From: Candidatus Bipolaricaulota bacterium
GTDB taxonomy: Bacteria; Bipolaricaulota; Bipolaricaulia; Bipolaricaulales; Bipolaricaulaceae
NCBI GenBank assembly: GCA_014360945.1
Contig: JACIWM010000002.1
Location: 1-37,655, forward strand
Length of the DNA stretch: 37,655 nucleotides
Direction of reading: 5' to 3'
Within the stretch, counting starts at the first letter, position 1. Every line of letters begins with the position of its first letter. The notes under the pieces are model-generated. The model was not told where the DNA came from. It was given only the letters and a program-made list of their open reading frames with translations, and ran no database searches. Shown here in pieces: positions 26,998 through 35,877 of the stretch. The position numbers and the translations under genes were made by a program.

Positions 26998-29343
26998 ATG
27001 CCTGAGGTCCAGACGGAAGTAGGCGGGAAAGTGGTGAAGCTGGAGACGGGGAACCTCGCCCGTCAAGCCAGCGCTGCCGTCCTCGTCACCTGGGGCGATA
27101 CCAAGGTCCTCGTGACTGTGGTCTGCCAGCCGCTCGCTCAAGACCCTGGGTATTTCCCGCTCCGCGTGGATTTCGAGGAGCGGTTCTATGCGGGCGGGAA
27201 GATCCCCGGCGGGTTCTTCAAGCGCGAGGGAAAACCCTCGGATGAGGCGATCCTCGCGGCCCGGCTCATTGACCGGCCCATCCGCCCCCTCTTTCCCAAG
27301 GGCTACAAGGAGGAAGTGCACGTAGTGGCCACCGTTCTTTCCGCGGAGAAGGATGCTCCGCCGGATGTGGCCGGTCTTTTGGGGGCCTCGGCAGCCCTGA
27401 TGCTCTCTCCCGCGCCGTTCCTGGGCCCGGTGGCCGGGGTGCGCGTGGGCCTCAAAGACGGGCAGTTCATCCTCCATCCCCGCGATCAGGACCGGGAAGA
27501 AGGGTTCATGGACATTGTCGTGGCCGGCACAAAGGACACCGTAACCATGGTGGAAGGGCTCATGAAGGAAGTGGACGAAGAGGATGTGATCCGCGCCATC
27601 TCTTTGGCCCATGAGGAGATAAAAAAACTTGTGGCACTGCAAGAGGAGCTGGCGAAGCTGGTTCCGGTAACGAAGAAGGAGGTTCCTCCTCCTGATCCCC
27701 TGGAAGGGGAGGTGCGGGAGAAGGTCAAGGCCCGTGTGTGGGAAAGACTTCACGAGCTTAAGCGCGCGCCGGGAAAGAAGGCCCGGGATCAGATGGCCGA
27801 GGCCTTGGCGGAGGAGGCCGCGGAGAGCGTGGCCCAAGAATATCCCGAGGCTGACCGCGAGCGGGTGAAGACTCTGGCCAAGGCCCTGTTCGACGACGTG
27901 TATCGGGAGTACGTGCGTTGGTCCATTCTGGAGTTGGGCGAGCGCATGGATGGTCGCCGGCCGGAGGAGATCCGGCCCATTTCCATCCAGGTCGGGCTTC
28001 TTCCGCGCGTGCACGGTTCAGCCCTCTTCACCCGCGGGGAGACCCAGTCCCTGGGCACCTGCACCCTGGGCGCCACGAGGAAAGATGCGCAGATCATCGA
28101 CCTCATGATGGAGGAGGGCTTGAAGCGCTTCATGTTCCACTACAACTTTCCGCCCTTCTGCACCGGCGAGGCCGGCCGGATTGGCGCTCCCTCCCGCCGG
28201 GAAATCGGGCATGGAAAGCTTGCGGAAAATGCCCTTCTTGCGGTGATTCCCTCTGAGGAGGAGTTCCCCTACATCATCCGCGTTGTCTCCGAAATTTTGG
28301 AGTCCAACGGCTCTTCCTCCATGGCCTCCGTGTGTTCGGGGTGTCTGGCGATGATGGATGCCGGCGTGCCCCTTAAAGCCCATGTGGCCGGAGTGGCCAT
28401 GGGGCTTGTCACCGATCCCGCCACGGGAAGATACCGGATCCTCACGGACATCATCGGTCTTGAGGACCATTTTGGGGACATGGACTTCAAGGTGGCCGGG
28501 ACGAGGAGGGGGGTCACCGCGTTCCAGCTTGATGTGAAGACAGGCGGGCTCACGCCGGAGCTCATGCGGGAGGCCTTGGCCCAGGCCCGCGAGGCCCGCA
28601 TGTACATCCTTGATCTCATGGAGAAAGTTCTGCCCGCGCCGCGGCCGGCCCTCTCGCCCTATGCGCCCTACCTGGACGTGGTGAAGATCAACCCGGAGAA
28701 GATCGGAATTGTGATTGGGCCGGGTGGCCGCACGATCCGGAAAATCCAGGACGAGACGAAAACCCAAATCGAGATCGAGGATGACGGCACGGTGAAGATC
28801 GTGGGCGAGGGCCAGGCGGGAGTCCAACAGGCCAAGGAGATGATCCAAGAGCTCACCGAGGATATCGAGGTGGGCATGACCTTCCGTGGCCGGGTGGTGA
28901 GAATCGTGCCCTTCGGGGCCATCGTGGAGATCCGGCCTGGCGTGGACGGCCTCATTCACATTTCCAACCTCGCCGAGGGCCACGTCCGCAAGGTGGAGGA
29001 CGTGGTGAAGGTGGGCGACGAGGTCACCGTGGAGGTAGTGGAGGTGGACGAGCTTGGTCGCCCGCGGTTCAAGTTGGTCCAGGAAAAACCGACTTTGAAG
29101 GTGGGCGACATCATTCCGGGCCGGGTCACCAACGTTGTGGACTACGGGATCTTCGTGGAGATCGCCCCGGGTGTGCGCGGGCTTGTGCACCGCTCGCGGC
29201 TGGGCACGAACGAGGAGCCGGCAAAGGTCGCGAAAAAGGGCGATCGAATGCTGGTGGAGATCGTAGAGATCGATGAAGAAGGCAGGTATAAGCTTCGCCG
29301 GGTGGTGCCGAAGGGGCCGATCCGCGTGGACCAAAAGAAATGA
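26998..29343 (+). CDS. pnp: Polyribonucleotide nucleotidyltransferase with KH and two S1 domains
   Basis: GERMDGRRPEEIRPI, LFTRGETQSLGTCTLG, GDMDFKVAGT, KH IGIVIGPGGRTIRKI, then two S1 modules. Confidence 0.96.
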   Translation: MPEVQTEVGGKVVKLETGNLARQASAAVLVTWGDTKVLVTVVCQPLAQDPGYFPLRVDFEERFYAGGKIPGGFFKREGKPSDEAILAARLIDRPIRPLFPKGYKEEVHVVATVLSAEKDAPPDVAGLLGASAALMLSPAPFLGPVAGVRVGLKDGQFILHPRDQDREEGFMDIVVAGTKDTVTMVEGLMKEVDEEDVIRAISLAHEEIKKLVALQEELAKLVPVTKKEVPPPDPLEGEVREKVKARVWERLHELKRAPGKKARDQMAEALAEEAAESVAQEYPEADRERVKTLAKALFDDVYREYVRWSILELGERMDGRRPEEIRPISIQVGLLPRVHGSALFTRGETQSLGTCTLGATRKDAQIIDLMMEEGLKRFMFHYNFPPFCTGEAGRIGAPSRREIGHGKLAENALLAVIPSEEEFPYIIRVVSEILESNGSSSMASVCSGCLAMMDAGVPLKAHVAGVAMGLVTDPATGRYRILTDIIGLEDHFGDMDFKVAGTRRGVTAFQLDVKTGGLTPELMREALAQAREARMYILDLMEKVLPAPRPALSPYAPYLDVVKINPEKIGIVIGPGGRTIRKIQDETKTQIEIEDDGTVKIVGEGQAGVQQAKEMIQELTEDIEVGMTFRGRVVRIVPFGAIVEIRPGVDGLIHISNLAEGHVRKVEDVVKVGDEVTVEVVEVDELGRPRFKLVQEKPTLKVGDIIPGRVTNVVDYGIFVEIAPGVRGLVHRSRLGTNEEPAKVAKKGDRMLVEIVEIDEEGRYKLRRVVPKGPIRVDQKK

Positions 29344-30623
29344 CCGAACTCTATACCGGGTGCTTTTCCGCCACCACTCCCGCTGGCCTTGAGGTCATCG
29401 TCGAGCCCATGCCCGGCTTCCGCAGCGTGGCCCTAGGACTTTGGGTCAAAGCCGGAAGCCGGGAGGACCCGCCGGGAAAGGAGGGCCTGGCCCACTTTGT
29501 GGAGCACATGACCTTCAAGGGCACCCAAAAGCGCACGGCCCTGGAGCTGGCGCAAAGCATCGATGCACTCGGTGGCCATCTGAACGCCGCCACCACCGCG
29601 GAATACACGTTTTATTACACCGAAGTCCTCAACACCCATGTCCTTGAGGCCCTGTCAATCCTGCACGAGCTTGTCACCATGCCGCGATTTTCTCCGGAGG
29701 ATTTGGTGCGAGAGCGGGTGGTGGTGTCAGAAGAAATCCGCTCCGCCGAGGATGACCCGGAGGACGTGGCCTTTCGACTTCTCGCGGAGACCCTTTGGGC
29801 CGATGATCACCCTCTGGGAAAGCCGGTGATCGGCCGGCTGGACACCGTTTCTCACGTGGAGATCCCCGACCTTTGGGGTTTTTTCGAGGGGCACTATCAC
29901 CCCAAGGGCATGGTCCTTGTGGCCTGTGGCGGGGTTGAACCAGACGCGGTTTTTCAGGCGGCGCAGATGTTCACCGGAGAAGGGAAAGGGACGTGCCAAG
30001 CACGTACCCCACCGAGGCCTCGAATCGGCTTGGGTTTGGCGGAGAAAAACATCCAACAAGTGCACTTGGCTTTGGGCTTTCCCACTGTGCCCGCTTCCTC
30101 CCCCGAGCGGTACGCCCTGGAGGTCCTGAACTCCATCCTTGGCGGAGGGGTGAGCTCCCGTCTCTTTCAGCGGGTGCGGGAAGAGCTTGGCCTGGCCTAC
30201 TCAGTCTTTTCGGCCACAGCTTACTTCTCCGATGCCGGAGTCCTTTCCATTTATGCCGCCGCCGAAGAGCGTAATTTCCCGCGCCTGATCGAGGTGATCC
30301 ACGGAGAGGTGGAGAAGCTCGGTAAGGAAGGGGTGCCCAGGGAAGAAGTGGATCGCGCCATCCAGCGCATTTCCAATGCGTTCCTCCTCAACCTTGATGA
30401 CCCAAGCGGCCGGATGGTGCGGTTGGGGACGGTGGTGTCTTTAGGGAGAAAGCCGATCTCGCCGGAGGAAGTGGTGCAGAGGTTTTCGGCGGTGACGGCG
30501 GAGGAGGTGCAGGAGCTGGCGCGGCGGTTTTTGCGGCCGGAGCGGGCGGCCTGGGCCGCGGTGGGACCTTCAGCCGATCGCCTCCGCCAAATCCTGCGCA
30601 ACTTCGTGGAGGTGAGCCTGTGA
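29340..30623 (+). CDS. M16 family (pitrilysin-like) zinc peptidase
   Basis: GLAHFVEHMTFKGTQKRT (HxxEH), NAATTAEYTFYY; downstream of pnp with ATGA overlap. Confidence 0.93.
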   Translation: MTELYTGCFSATTPAGLEVIVEPMPGFRSVALGLWVKAGSREDPPGKEGLAHFVEHMTFKGTQKRTALELAQSIDALGGHLNAATTAEYTFYYTEVLNTHVLEALSILHELVTMPRFSPEDLVRERVVVSEEIRSAEDDPEDVAFRLLAETLWADDHPLGKPVIGRLDTVSHVEIPDLWGFFEGHYHPKGMVLVACGGVEPDAVFQAAQMFTGEGKGTCQARTPPRPRIGLGLAEKNIQQVHLALGFPTVPASSPERYALEVLNSILGGGVSSRLFQRVREELGLAYSVFSATAYFSDAGVLSIYAAAEERNFPRLIEVIHGEVEKLGKEGVPREEVDRAIQRISNAFLLNLDDPSGRMVRLGTVVSLGRKPISPEEVVQRFSAVTAEEVQELARRFLRPERAAWAAVGPSADRLRQILRNFVEVSL

Positions 30624-31135
30624 GGATCGCCATCTACCCGGGGAGTTTCGATCCCATCACCTACGGGCACATCGACGTCCTGCGCCGGGCCAAAAGGCTT
30701 TTCGACAAACTCGTGGTGGCCGTGGTGGAAAACCCCAGAAAAACCCCGCTTTTCACCGCAGAGGAAAGGAAGAAACTCGTGGAGGAGGCCCTCGCGGAGG
30801 AAGGAATTTGTGGGGTGGAGGTCATCACCTATTCCGGGCTCCTTGTGGAGTGCGCCAAGAAAGTGGGAGCGGTGGCGGTGGTCCGGGGCCTTCGGGCCAC
30901 TTCTGATTTCGACTACGAGTTTCAGCTCGCCCTCACCAACCGCGACCTTGATAGTGACATCGAGACCGTGTTCCTCATGACCGCCGGCCAGTACTCGTTC
31001 CTTTCCTCGTCCATCGTCAAAGAGGTCAAGCTCTACGGTGGGGATGTCTCGAAATTCGTGCCCCGCTGCGTGGAGCGGGCCCTGGAGGAGAAGTTTCGCA
31101 AGCTCGGGGGGAAACCCAATCCCCACGCCCTTTAG
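30620..31135 (+). CDS. coaD: Pantetheine-phosphate adenylyltransferase
   Basis: [53 protein letters not shown]. Confidence 0.97.
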   Translation: MRIAIYPGSFDPITYGHIDVLRRAKRLFDKLVVAVVENPRKTPLFTAEERKKLVEEALAEEGICGVEVITYSGLLVECAKKVGAVAVVRGLRATSDFDYEFQLALTNRDLDSDIETVFLMTAGQYSFLSSSIVKEVKLYGGDVSKFVPRCVERALEEKFRKLGGKPNPHAL

Positions 31136-31146
31136 GCCACAGGGTC

Positions 31147-31176
31147 TTGGCAAGCACCGCCTCTTTGCCCTATCCT
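31147..31176 (+). promoter_or_regulatory. Putative sucD promoter TTGGCA-N18-TATCCT, 8 nt before GTG at 31185
   Basis: -35 at 31147-31152 (5/6), -10 at 31171-31176 (4/6). Confidence 0.5.
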
Positions 31177-31184
31177 TTGCGGCC

Positions 31185-32054
31185 GTGGCCATCTTAATTT
31201 CTGAGAACACCAAGGTCTTGGTGCAGGGCATCACCGGGTCGGAGGGCTCGTTTCATACCCGGCAGATGGTGGCCTACGGGACAAAAGTGGTGGCCGGGGT
31301 CACGCCCGGAAAAGGCGGGCAGAGCCTTGATGGGATTCCCGTGTACGACACGGTGGCCGAGGCCAGGGAGAATCACGGGATCGACGTCTCCGTAATTTTT
31401 GTGCCCGCAGCGTTTGCGCCGGAGGCCATTTTGGAGGCGGCCGACGCCGGAATTCCCCTTATCGTCTGTATCACCGAGGGGATCCCCCTTCATGCCATGC
31501 TTCGCACTTATCACCTTCTCAAAAGCTACGGGGTGCGCCTGATTGGTCCCAATTGTCCGGGGATCATCGCGCCCGGCCGAGCCAAGATCGGAGTAATCCC
31601 CCATGCTCCGTTCACGCCCGGCCCGGTGGGGATCGTGTCCCGCTCCGGCACCCTTACTTACGAGATCGCCTCCCACCTTTCCCAGCGGGGGATTGGGCAG
31701 TCCACGGTGGTGGGGATCGGTGGCGACCCCATCGTGGGCACCACCTTCGTGGAGCTCCTTCCGCTTTTTGAGGAGGACCCGGCGACCGAGGTGGTGGTGA
31801 TGGTGGGGGAGATCGGCGGGGCGGCGGAGGAGGAGGCTGCGGCGTACGCCAAAGAACATATGACGAAGCCCTTGGTTGCGTACATCGCCGGATTTTCCGC
31901 GCCGCCGGGGAAGCGCATGGGCCATGCGGGCGCCATTGTCACCGGCGGGGAGGACACGGCCCAGGCCAAGGCCCAGCGCTTAGAGAAACTTGGCGTTCCC
32001 GTGGCCAAGACCCCGGCCGAGGTGGCGAAGATCGTGGAGGGGATCCTCAAGTGA
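31185..32054 (+). CDS. sucD: Succinyl-CoA synthetase alpha subunit (SucD-like)
   Basis: [52 protein letters not shown] active-site His. The ORF-track start at 31038 overlaps coaD. Confidence 0.92.
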   Translation: MAILISENTKVLVQGITGSEGSFHTRQMVAYGTKVVAGVTPGKGGQSLDGIPVYDTVAEARENHGIDVSVIFVPAAFAPEAILEAADAGIPLIVCITEGIPLHAMLRTYHLLKSYGVRLIGPNCPGIIAPGRAKIGVIPHAPFTPGPVGIVSRSGTLTYEIASHLSQRGIGQSTVVGIGGDPIVGTTFVELLPLFEEDPATEVVVMVGEIGGAAEEEAAAYAKEHMTKPLVAYIAGFSAPPGKRMGHAGAIVTGGEDTAQAKAQRLEKLGVPVAKTPAEVAKIVEGILK

Positions 32055-33133
32055 GCCGCACTTTTGGCCTTGTGGGCCTTCCCAACGCCGGAAAGTCCAC
32101 GATCTTCAACGCCCTCACCGCCGCCGGCGCCCGGGTTGAGCCCTATCCCTTCTCCACCCTCCAGGCGCAAAAGGGCGTGGCGCCCGTGCCTGATCCCCGC
32201 CTGGATCGCCTTCACGCCCTTTTCCCCGAAAAGAAAAAAGTTCCCACCACCATCGAGGTGGTGGACATCGCCGGCCTTGTGGAGGGTGCCTCCCGTGGGG
32301 AGGGCCTGGGAAACCAGTTCCTCGCGGATATCCGCAATGTGGAGGCTATCCTCCACGTGGTCCGCTGCTTCGAGGACCCGGATATTGCCCATCCCATGGG
32401 CGAGATAGACGTACGCCGCGACATCGAGATCGTGGAAACCGAGCTCCTCCTCAAGGACCTGGAGACCCTGGAAGGCCGCAGGGAGCGGGTGGCGAAGACT
32501 GCACGCATTGGGGACAAGGAGGCCAAAGAGGAGCTGAATCTTCTTGAGCAGCTCATCGAGGCCCTGAAGAGGGGAGTTCCCATCCGTAGCGTCGCTCTTT
32601 CTCCCGAGGAGAAGGAGAAATTGAAGGGGATTGCGCCCCTCACCCTGAAGCCCGTTCTTTTTGTGGCCAACGTGGGCGATTCTGGGGAGAACGAGCACTC
32701 CGCGCGGGTGGCGGAACTGGCCCGCGAGCGGGGAGCGGGCTGGGTGGCCATCCGTGGGCGGCTGGAGATGGAGCTTTGCGAGCTTCCCGAGGAGGAGCGC
32801 CGGGAATTCCTCAAGGAATACGGGCTTTCCGAATTGGCCGTGGAAAGGCTCGTCCGTGAGGCGTATCGCCTTCTTTCCGTAATCACGTTCTACACGTTTG
32901 TGGGCCCGGAGGTGCGGGCGTGGACGATCCCAGCCGGCACAAAGGCTCCCGAGGCTGGGGCTGTTATCCACACGGACTTTCGCGACCGCTTCGTCCTTGC
33001 GGAGATCATGCGCCTGGAGGACCTGGAGCAGTATCGTTCGGAGAAGGCCCTGCGGGAGGCGGGAAAAATCGTGCGGGCCGGCCGGGACTACGAGGTCCGA
33101 GACGGCGATGTGATCCACTTCATCGTCGCCTGA
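32051..33133 (+). CDS. ychF: YchF (OLA1-like) GTPase/ATPase
   Basis: [47 protein letters not shown]-like C-terminus. GTGA overlap with sucD. Confidence 0.96.
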   Translation: MSRTFGLVGLPNAGKSTIFNALTAAGARVEPYPFSTLQAQKGVAPVPDPRLDRLHALFPEKKKVPTTIEVVDIAGLVEGASRGEGLGNQFLADIRNVEAILHVVRCFEDPDIAHPMGEIDVRRDIEIVETELLLKDLETLEGRRERVAKTARIGDKEAKEELNLLEQLIEALKRGVPIRSVALSPEEKEKLKGIAPLTLKPVLFVANVGDSGENEHSARVAELARERGAGWVAIRGRLEMELCELPEEERREFLKEYGLSELAVERLVREAYRLLSVITFYTFVGPEVRAWTIPAGTKAPEAGAVIHTDFRDRFVLAEIMRLEDLEQYRSEKALREAGKIVRAGRDYEVRDGDVIHFIVA

Positions 33134-33981
33134 TGGCCACCCTCGCCCTCCTTTTGGTCACCGCCATTTGGGGCTGGACGTTTGTCCCCGTGAAGGAAGC
33201 GATGGGGGAAGTGGGGCCGTTTTGGTTTCTAGCCCTCCGCTTTTCCTTGGCCTTTTTGTGCACCGTTCCCCTTCTGCGTCGTCCCCTGCCCTGGCGGGAG
33301 GCCCTTCTCCTTGGGCTTTTTCTTTTCGGCGGGTACTTCTTTCAGACCTGGGGGCTACGGTACACCACCGCCCAGAAATCCGGCCTCATCACGGGTCTTT
33401 CCGTGGTGCTGGTGCCGGTGGTGGCCATGTTCTTGGGGGAGAGGGTTTCGGTGCGGATGTGGCTTGGGGTTCTTCTGGCCGGGCTTGGGGTTGTGGCCCT
33501 TGCCGTGGGCGGGACGGGCGATTTAGGCGGAACAGCGTTCGGCGATGCTCTCACCGTGATCTGCGCTTTTTCCTTTGCCGTGTATATTGCCCTGCTCGCC
33601 CGTTATGCCGGCGCCACCTCGATTAGCTCTCTTTTGCCCCTTCAGCTTTTGGTGGTCGCTGCCCTCTCTTTCTTTGGGGGCGCGATCTTTGGGGAGGTGA
33701 CGTGGTCTTTTTCCGGGCAGGTGTGGATGGCCCTGGGGATCACCGGAGTTCTCGCCTCGGCGGTGGCCTATTATGTTTTGGCCTGGGCGGAGAGTCGGGC
33801 GGGAGCCACGAAAACCGCGGTCATTTTGGCCATGGAGCCCGTGTTCGCTGCGTTCTTCGGTTGGATCCTCCTCGGGGAGAAGCTCACTTCCATCCAGATC
33901 CTGGGAGCTTTGCTGGTTTTAGCCGGGATTTTTGTGGTGCGCACCGTTGACCTGAGGAAGCGGAGCCCGGATAATTCCTGA
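33133..33981 (+). CDS. EamA/DMT-family transporter
   Basis: About 10 TM helices; TAIWGWTFVPVKEA, RYTTAQKSGLITGLSVVLVPV, two-fold EamA repeats. Confidence 0.9.
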   Translation: MATLALLLVTAIWGWTFVPVKEAMGEVGPFWFLALRFSLAFLCTVPLLRRPLPWREALLLGLFLFGGYFFQTWGLRYTTAQKSGLITGLSVVLVPVVAMFLGERVSVRMWLGVLLAGLGVVALAVGGTGDLGGTAFGDALTVICAFSFAVYIALLARYAGATSISSLLPLQLLVVAALSFFGGAIFGEVTWSFSGQVWMALGITGVLASAVAYYVLAWAESRAGATKTAVILAMEPVFAAFFGWILLGEKLTSIQILGALLVLAGIFVVRTVDLRKRSPDNS

Positions 33982-33985
33982 GCCG

Positions 33986-34072
33986 GGAGGGATGTCCGAA
34001 CGGCAAGGAGCCGGTCTCGAAAACCGGTAGGGCCTTATGGCCTTCGGGGTTCGAGTCCCCGTCCCTCCGCCA
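33986..34072 (+). tRNA. tRNA-Ser (anticodon CGA)
   Basis: GGAGGGA...CGGTCTCGAAAACCG...variable arm GGCC-TTAT-GGCC...GGGGTTCGAGTCCCC TCCCTCC G CCA. Confidence 0.95.
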
Positions 34073-34145
34073 GCGCCCGTAGCTCAGCGGATAGAGTGCC
34101 GGCCTGCGGAGCCGGAGGCCGCAGGTTCAAATCCTGCCGGGCGCA
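34073..34145 (+). tRNA. tRNA-Arg (anticodon GCG)
   Basis: GCGCCCG TA GCTC AGCGGATA GAGT G CCGGC CTGCGGA GCCGG AGGCC GCAGG TTCAAAT CCTGC CGGGCGC A; loop CTGCGGA gives anticodon GCG; no encoded CCA. Confidence 0.92.
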
Positions 34146-34146
34146 T

Positions 34147-34758
34147 TTATTTTTTGCGCGGTTGGATCACCTCGTCCACGATCCCGTAGGCCTTGGCCTC
34201 TTCCGCGCTCATCCAAAAGTTACGGTCTGTGTCCCGCTCGATCTTCTCCACAGGTTGCCCGGTGTGGAAAGCGAGAATCTCGTTCACTCTGCGGCGCAAC
34301 TTGATGATCTCGTCGGCTTCGATCTTGATGTCGATGGCCTGGCCGCCCACTACCCCCCAGGGCTGGTGGATCATGATGCGGGAATTGGGAAGGGCATAGC
34401 GTTTGCCTTTGGCTCCACCGGCGAGGATCAGGGCCGCTGCGGAGGCAGCGATCCCCACGCAGATCGTGCGCACCGGGCAGCGCACATACTGCATGGCGTC
34501 GTAGATCGCCAACGCGGCTTGCAAATCTCCGCCGGGGCTGTTGATGTAAAGCTGGATGTCCTTGTCGGGATCCTCAGCTTCAAGGCAAAGGAGTTGGGCG
34601 ATGATGTTGTCCGCAGCGCCTGAATAGATCCCGCCTCCGGCACTGGCCACGATCTCCCCGGAAAGGAAGATGATGCGATCCTTGAAGAGGCGGGCGAACG
34701 CCCGCTCCCAATAGCGCATCATGCGCAGTTCCTCTTCCTCGAAGTACTGTAGCCTCAT
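34147..34758 (-). CDS. clpP: ATP-dependent Clp protease proteolytic subunit
   Basis: [34 protein letters not shown] (Ser/His active site), [28 protein letters not shown] before ATG. Confidence 0.96.
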   Translation of the reverse strand: MRLQYFEEEELRMMRYWERAFARLFKDRIIFLSGEIVASAGGGIYSGAADNIIAQLLCLEAEDPDKDIQLYINSPGGDLQAALAIYDAMQYVRCPVRTICVGIAASAAALILAGGAKGKRYALPNSRIMIHQPWGVVGGQAIDIKIEADEIIKLRRRVNEILAFHTGQPVEKIERDTDRNFWMSAEEAKAYGIVDEVIQPRKK

Positions 34759-35852
34759 TCCCCCCTCCTTATGTGCTCCAAAACCCAATCGGCGGTGCGT
34801 TCGAAAAGAAGGCGGTTGTGGACGATCTCTTCGTTCTCCCCTTCTTCGGCGGCCAGACGCCGCACCTCCTCCGGATCGGGCGCAAGACCCTTCTGTTCGC
34901 TCAGGCGATGGATGAGGATTTCCCGGCGCAGGCGGCGGGCCACCGCCTTCTCCACCTCCGCCCGCACTTCCGGCTTTTTGGGGAACTTCTTCATTTCCTC
35001 CTCCACCGTCTCGGCCAGGAACCGCGGAGGAACCGGGATCTGGAGGGCCTCGGCCAGGGCATCCAAGGCCTGGCGGCGCAGCTCATCGCGGCGCTTGGCC
35101 TCGGCTCGGGCCAAAAGCTCCCGCCGCACCTCTTCCCGTAATTCCTCCCACGTGGTCTTTCCGTAGTGTCTTGCGGCCTCCTCCAAGGAGGGCAGCATGA
35201 GCTGATAAACACCGGCGATCTCGAATTCCTCGGCGTGGCCCTCCTCATCCTGCAGGATGATTGATGTTCCGGCTCGTGCGCCAAGAAGCTGGCGGCCGAT
35301 GGGGCGATCGGAGCTAGCCACCCCTTCCCAAACTTGTTCGCCGCGGCGGATGTGGACGATATCACCCTCCTCGGCCGGGCCGTCCTTGGGTACCAAGGTG
35401 GCCGCCTCCCGCCGGAGTTCGGCTAAAACCTCCTCCACTTCCTCTTCTCGCACCTCCGCGGGCGACGGCTCCGAAATAGAAATGTTCAGCTCATCGGGCA
35501 CGGTGAACTCCGGCAGGACCTCAAATTCTGCGTGGAATGAGAATTTCTCGCCTTTCACGAACTCCACGGTCTTCACCTGAGGAGAGGTCAGGGGATGAAG
35601 ATCGAGATCTTTTATAGCCCGTTCTAGCCAATCCTGAATGAGGTGCTCCCGTACATCCGCCCAGAATGCGTCCTCGCCGTAGCGGCGCAAAAGGAGATCT
35701 TTCGGGGCTTTCCCTGGGCGGAAGCCAGGGATCCGCAACTCCTGGGCCAAGGCCCGGAGGACCTCCGCCTCCGTGCGGAGGATGTCCTCCTTGGGGACGT
35801 GGATCTCCAAGGTCACAAGGGTTCCGTCGCGCTTCACTTGGATGTTCTCCAT
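34755..35852 (-). CDS. tig: Trigger factor
   Basis: N-terminal ribosome-binding signature [18 protein letters not shown]; helical C-terminal domain; adjacent to clpP. Confidence 0.92.
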   Translation of the reverse strand: MENIQVKRDGTLVTLEIHVPKEDILRTEAEVLRALAQELRIPGFRPGKAPKDLLLRRYGEDAFWADVREHLIQDWLERAIKDLDLHPLTSPQVKTVEFVKGEKFSFHAEFEVLPEFTVPDELNISISEPSPAEVREEEVEEVLAELRREAATLVPKDGPAEEGDIVHIRRGEQVWEGVASSDRPIGRQLLGARAGTSIILQDEEGHAEEFEIAGVYQLMLPSLEEAARHYGKTTWEELREEVRRELLARAEAKRRDELRRQALDALAEALQIPVPPRFLAETVEEEMKKFPKKPEVRAEVEKAVARRLRREILIHRLSEQKGLAPDPEEVRRLAAEEGENEEIVHNRLLFERTADWVLEHIRRGE

Positions 35853-35867
35853 GGGCAGGCTTTGGGC

Positions 35868-35873
35868 ATTATA
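35868..35873 (-). promoter_or_regulatory. Extended -10 (TGGTATAAT) of tig promoter
   Basis: Minus strand TGGTATAAT 15 nt upstream of the tig ATG; no SD between. Confidence 0.55.
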
Positions 35874-35877
35874 CCAG

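Noticed and set aside
26839-29334. Minus-strand ORFs (391 and 438 aa) antisense to rpsO/pnp
   Set aside because: Antisense shadow of PNPase; His-rich, no recognisable domain.
31658-33118. 486-aa minus-strand ORF antisense to sucD/ychF
   Set aside because: Shadow ORF across two well-supported genes; no start context or motif.
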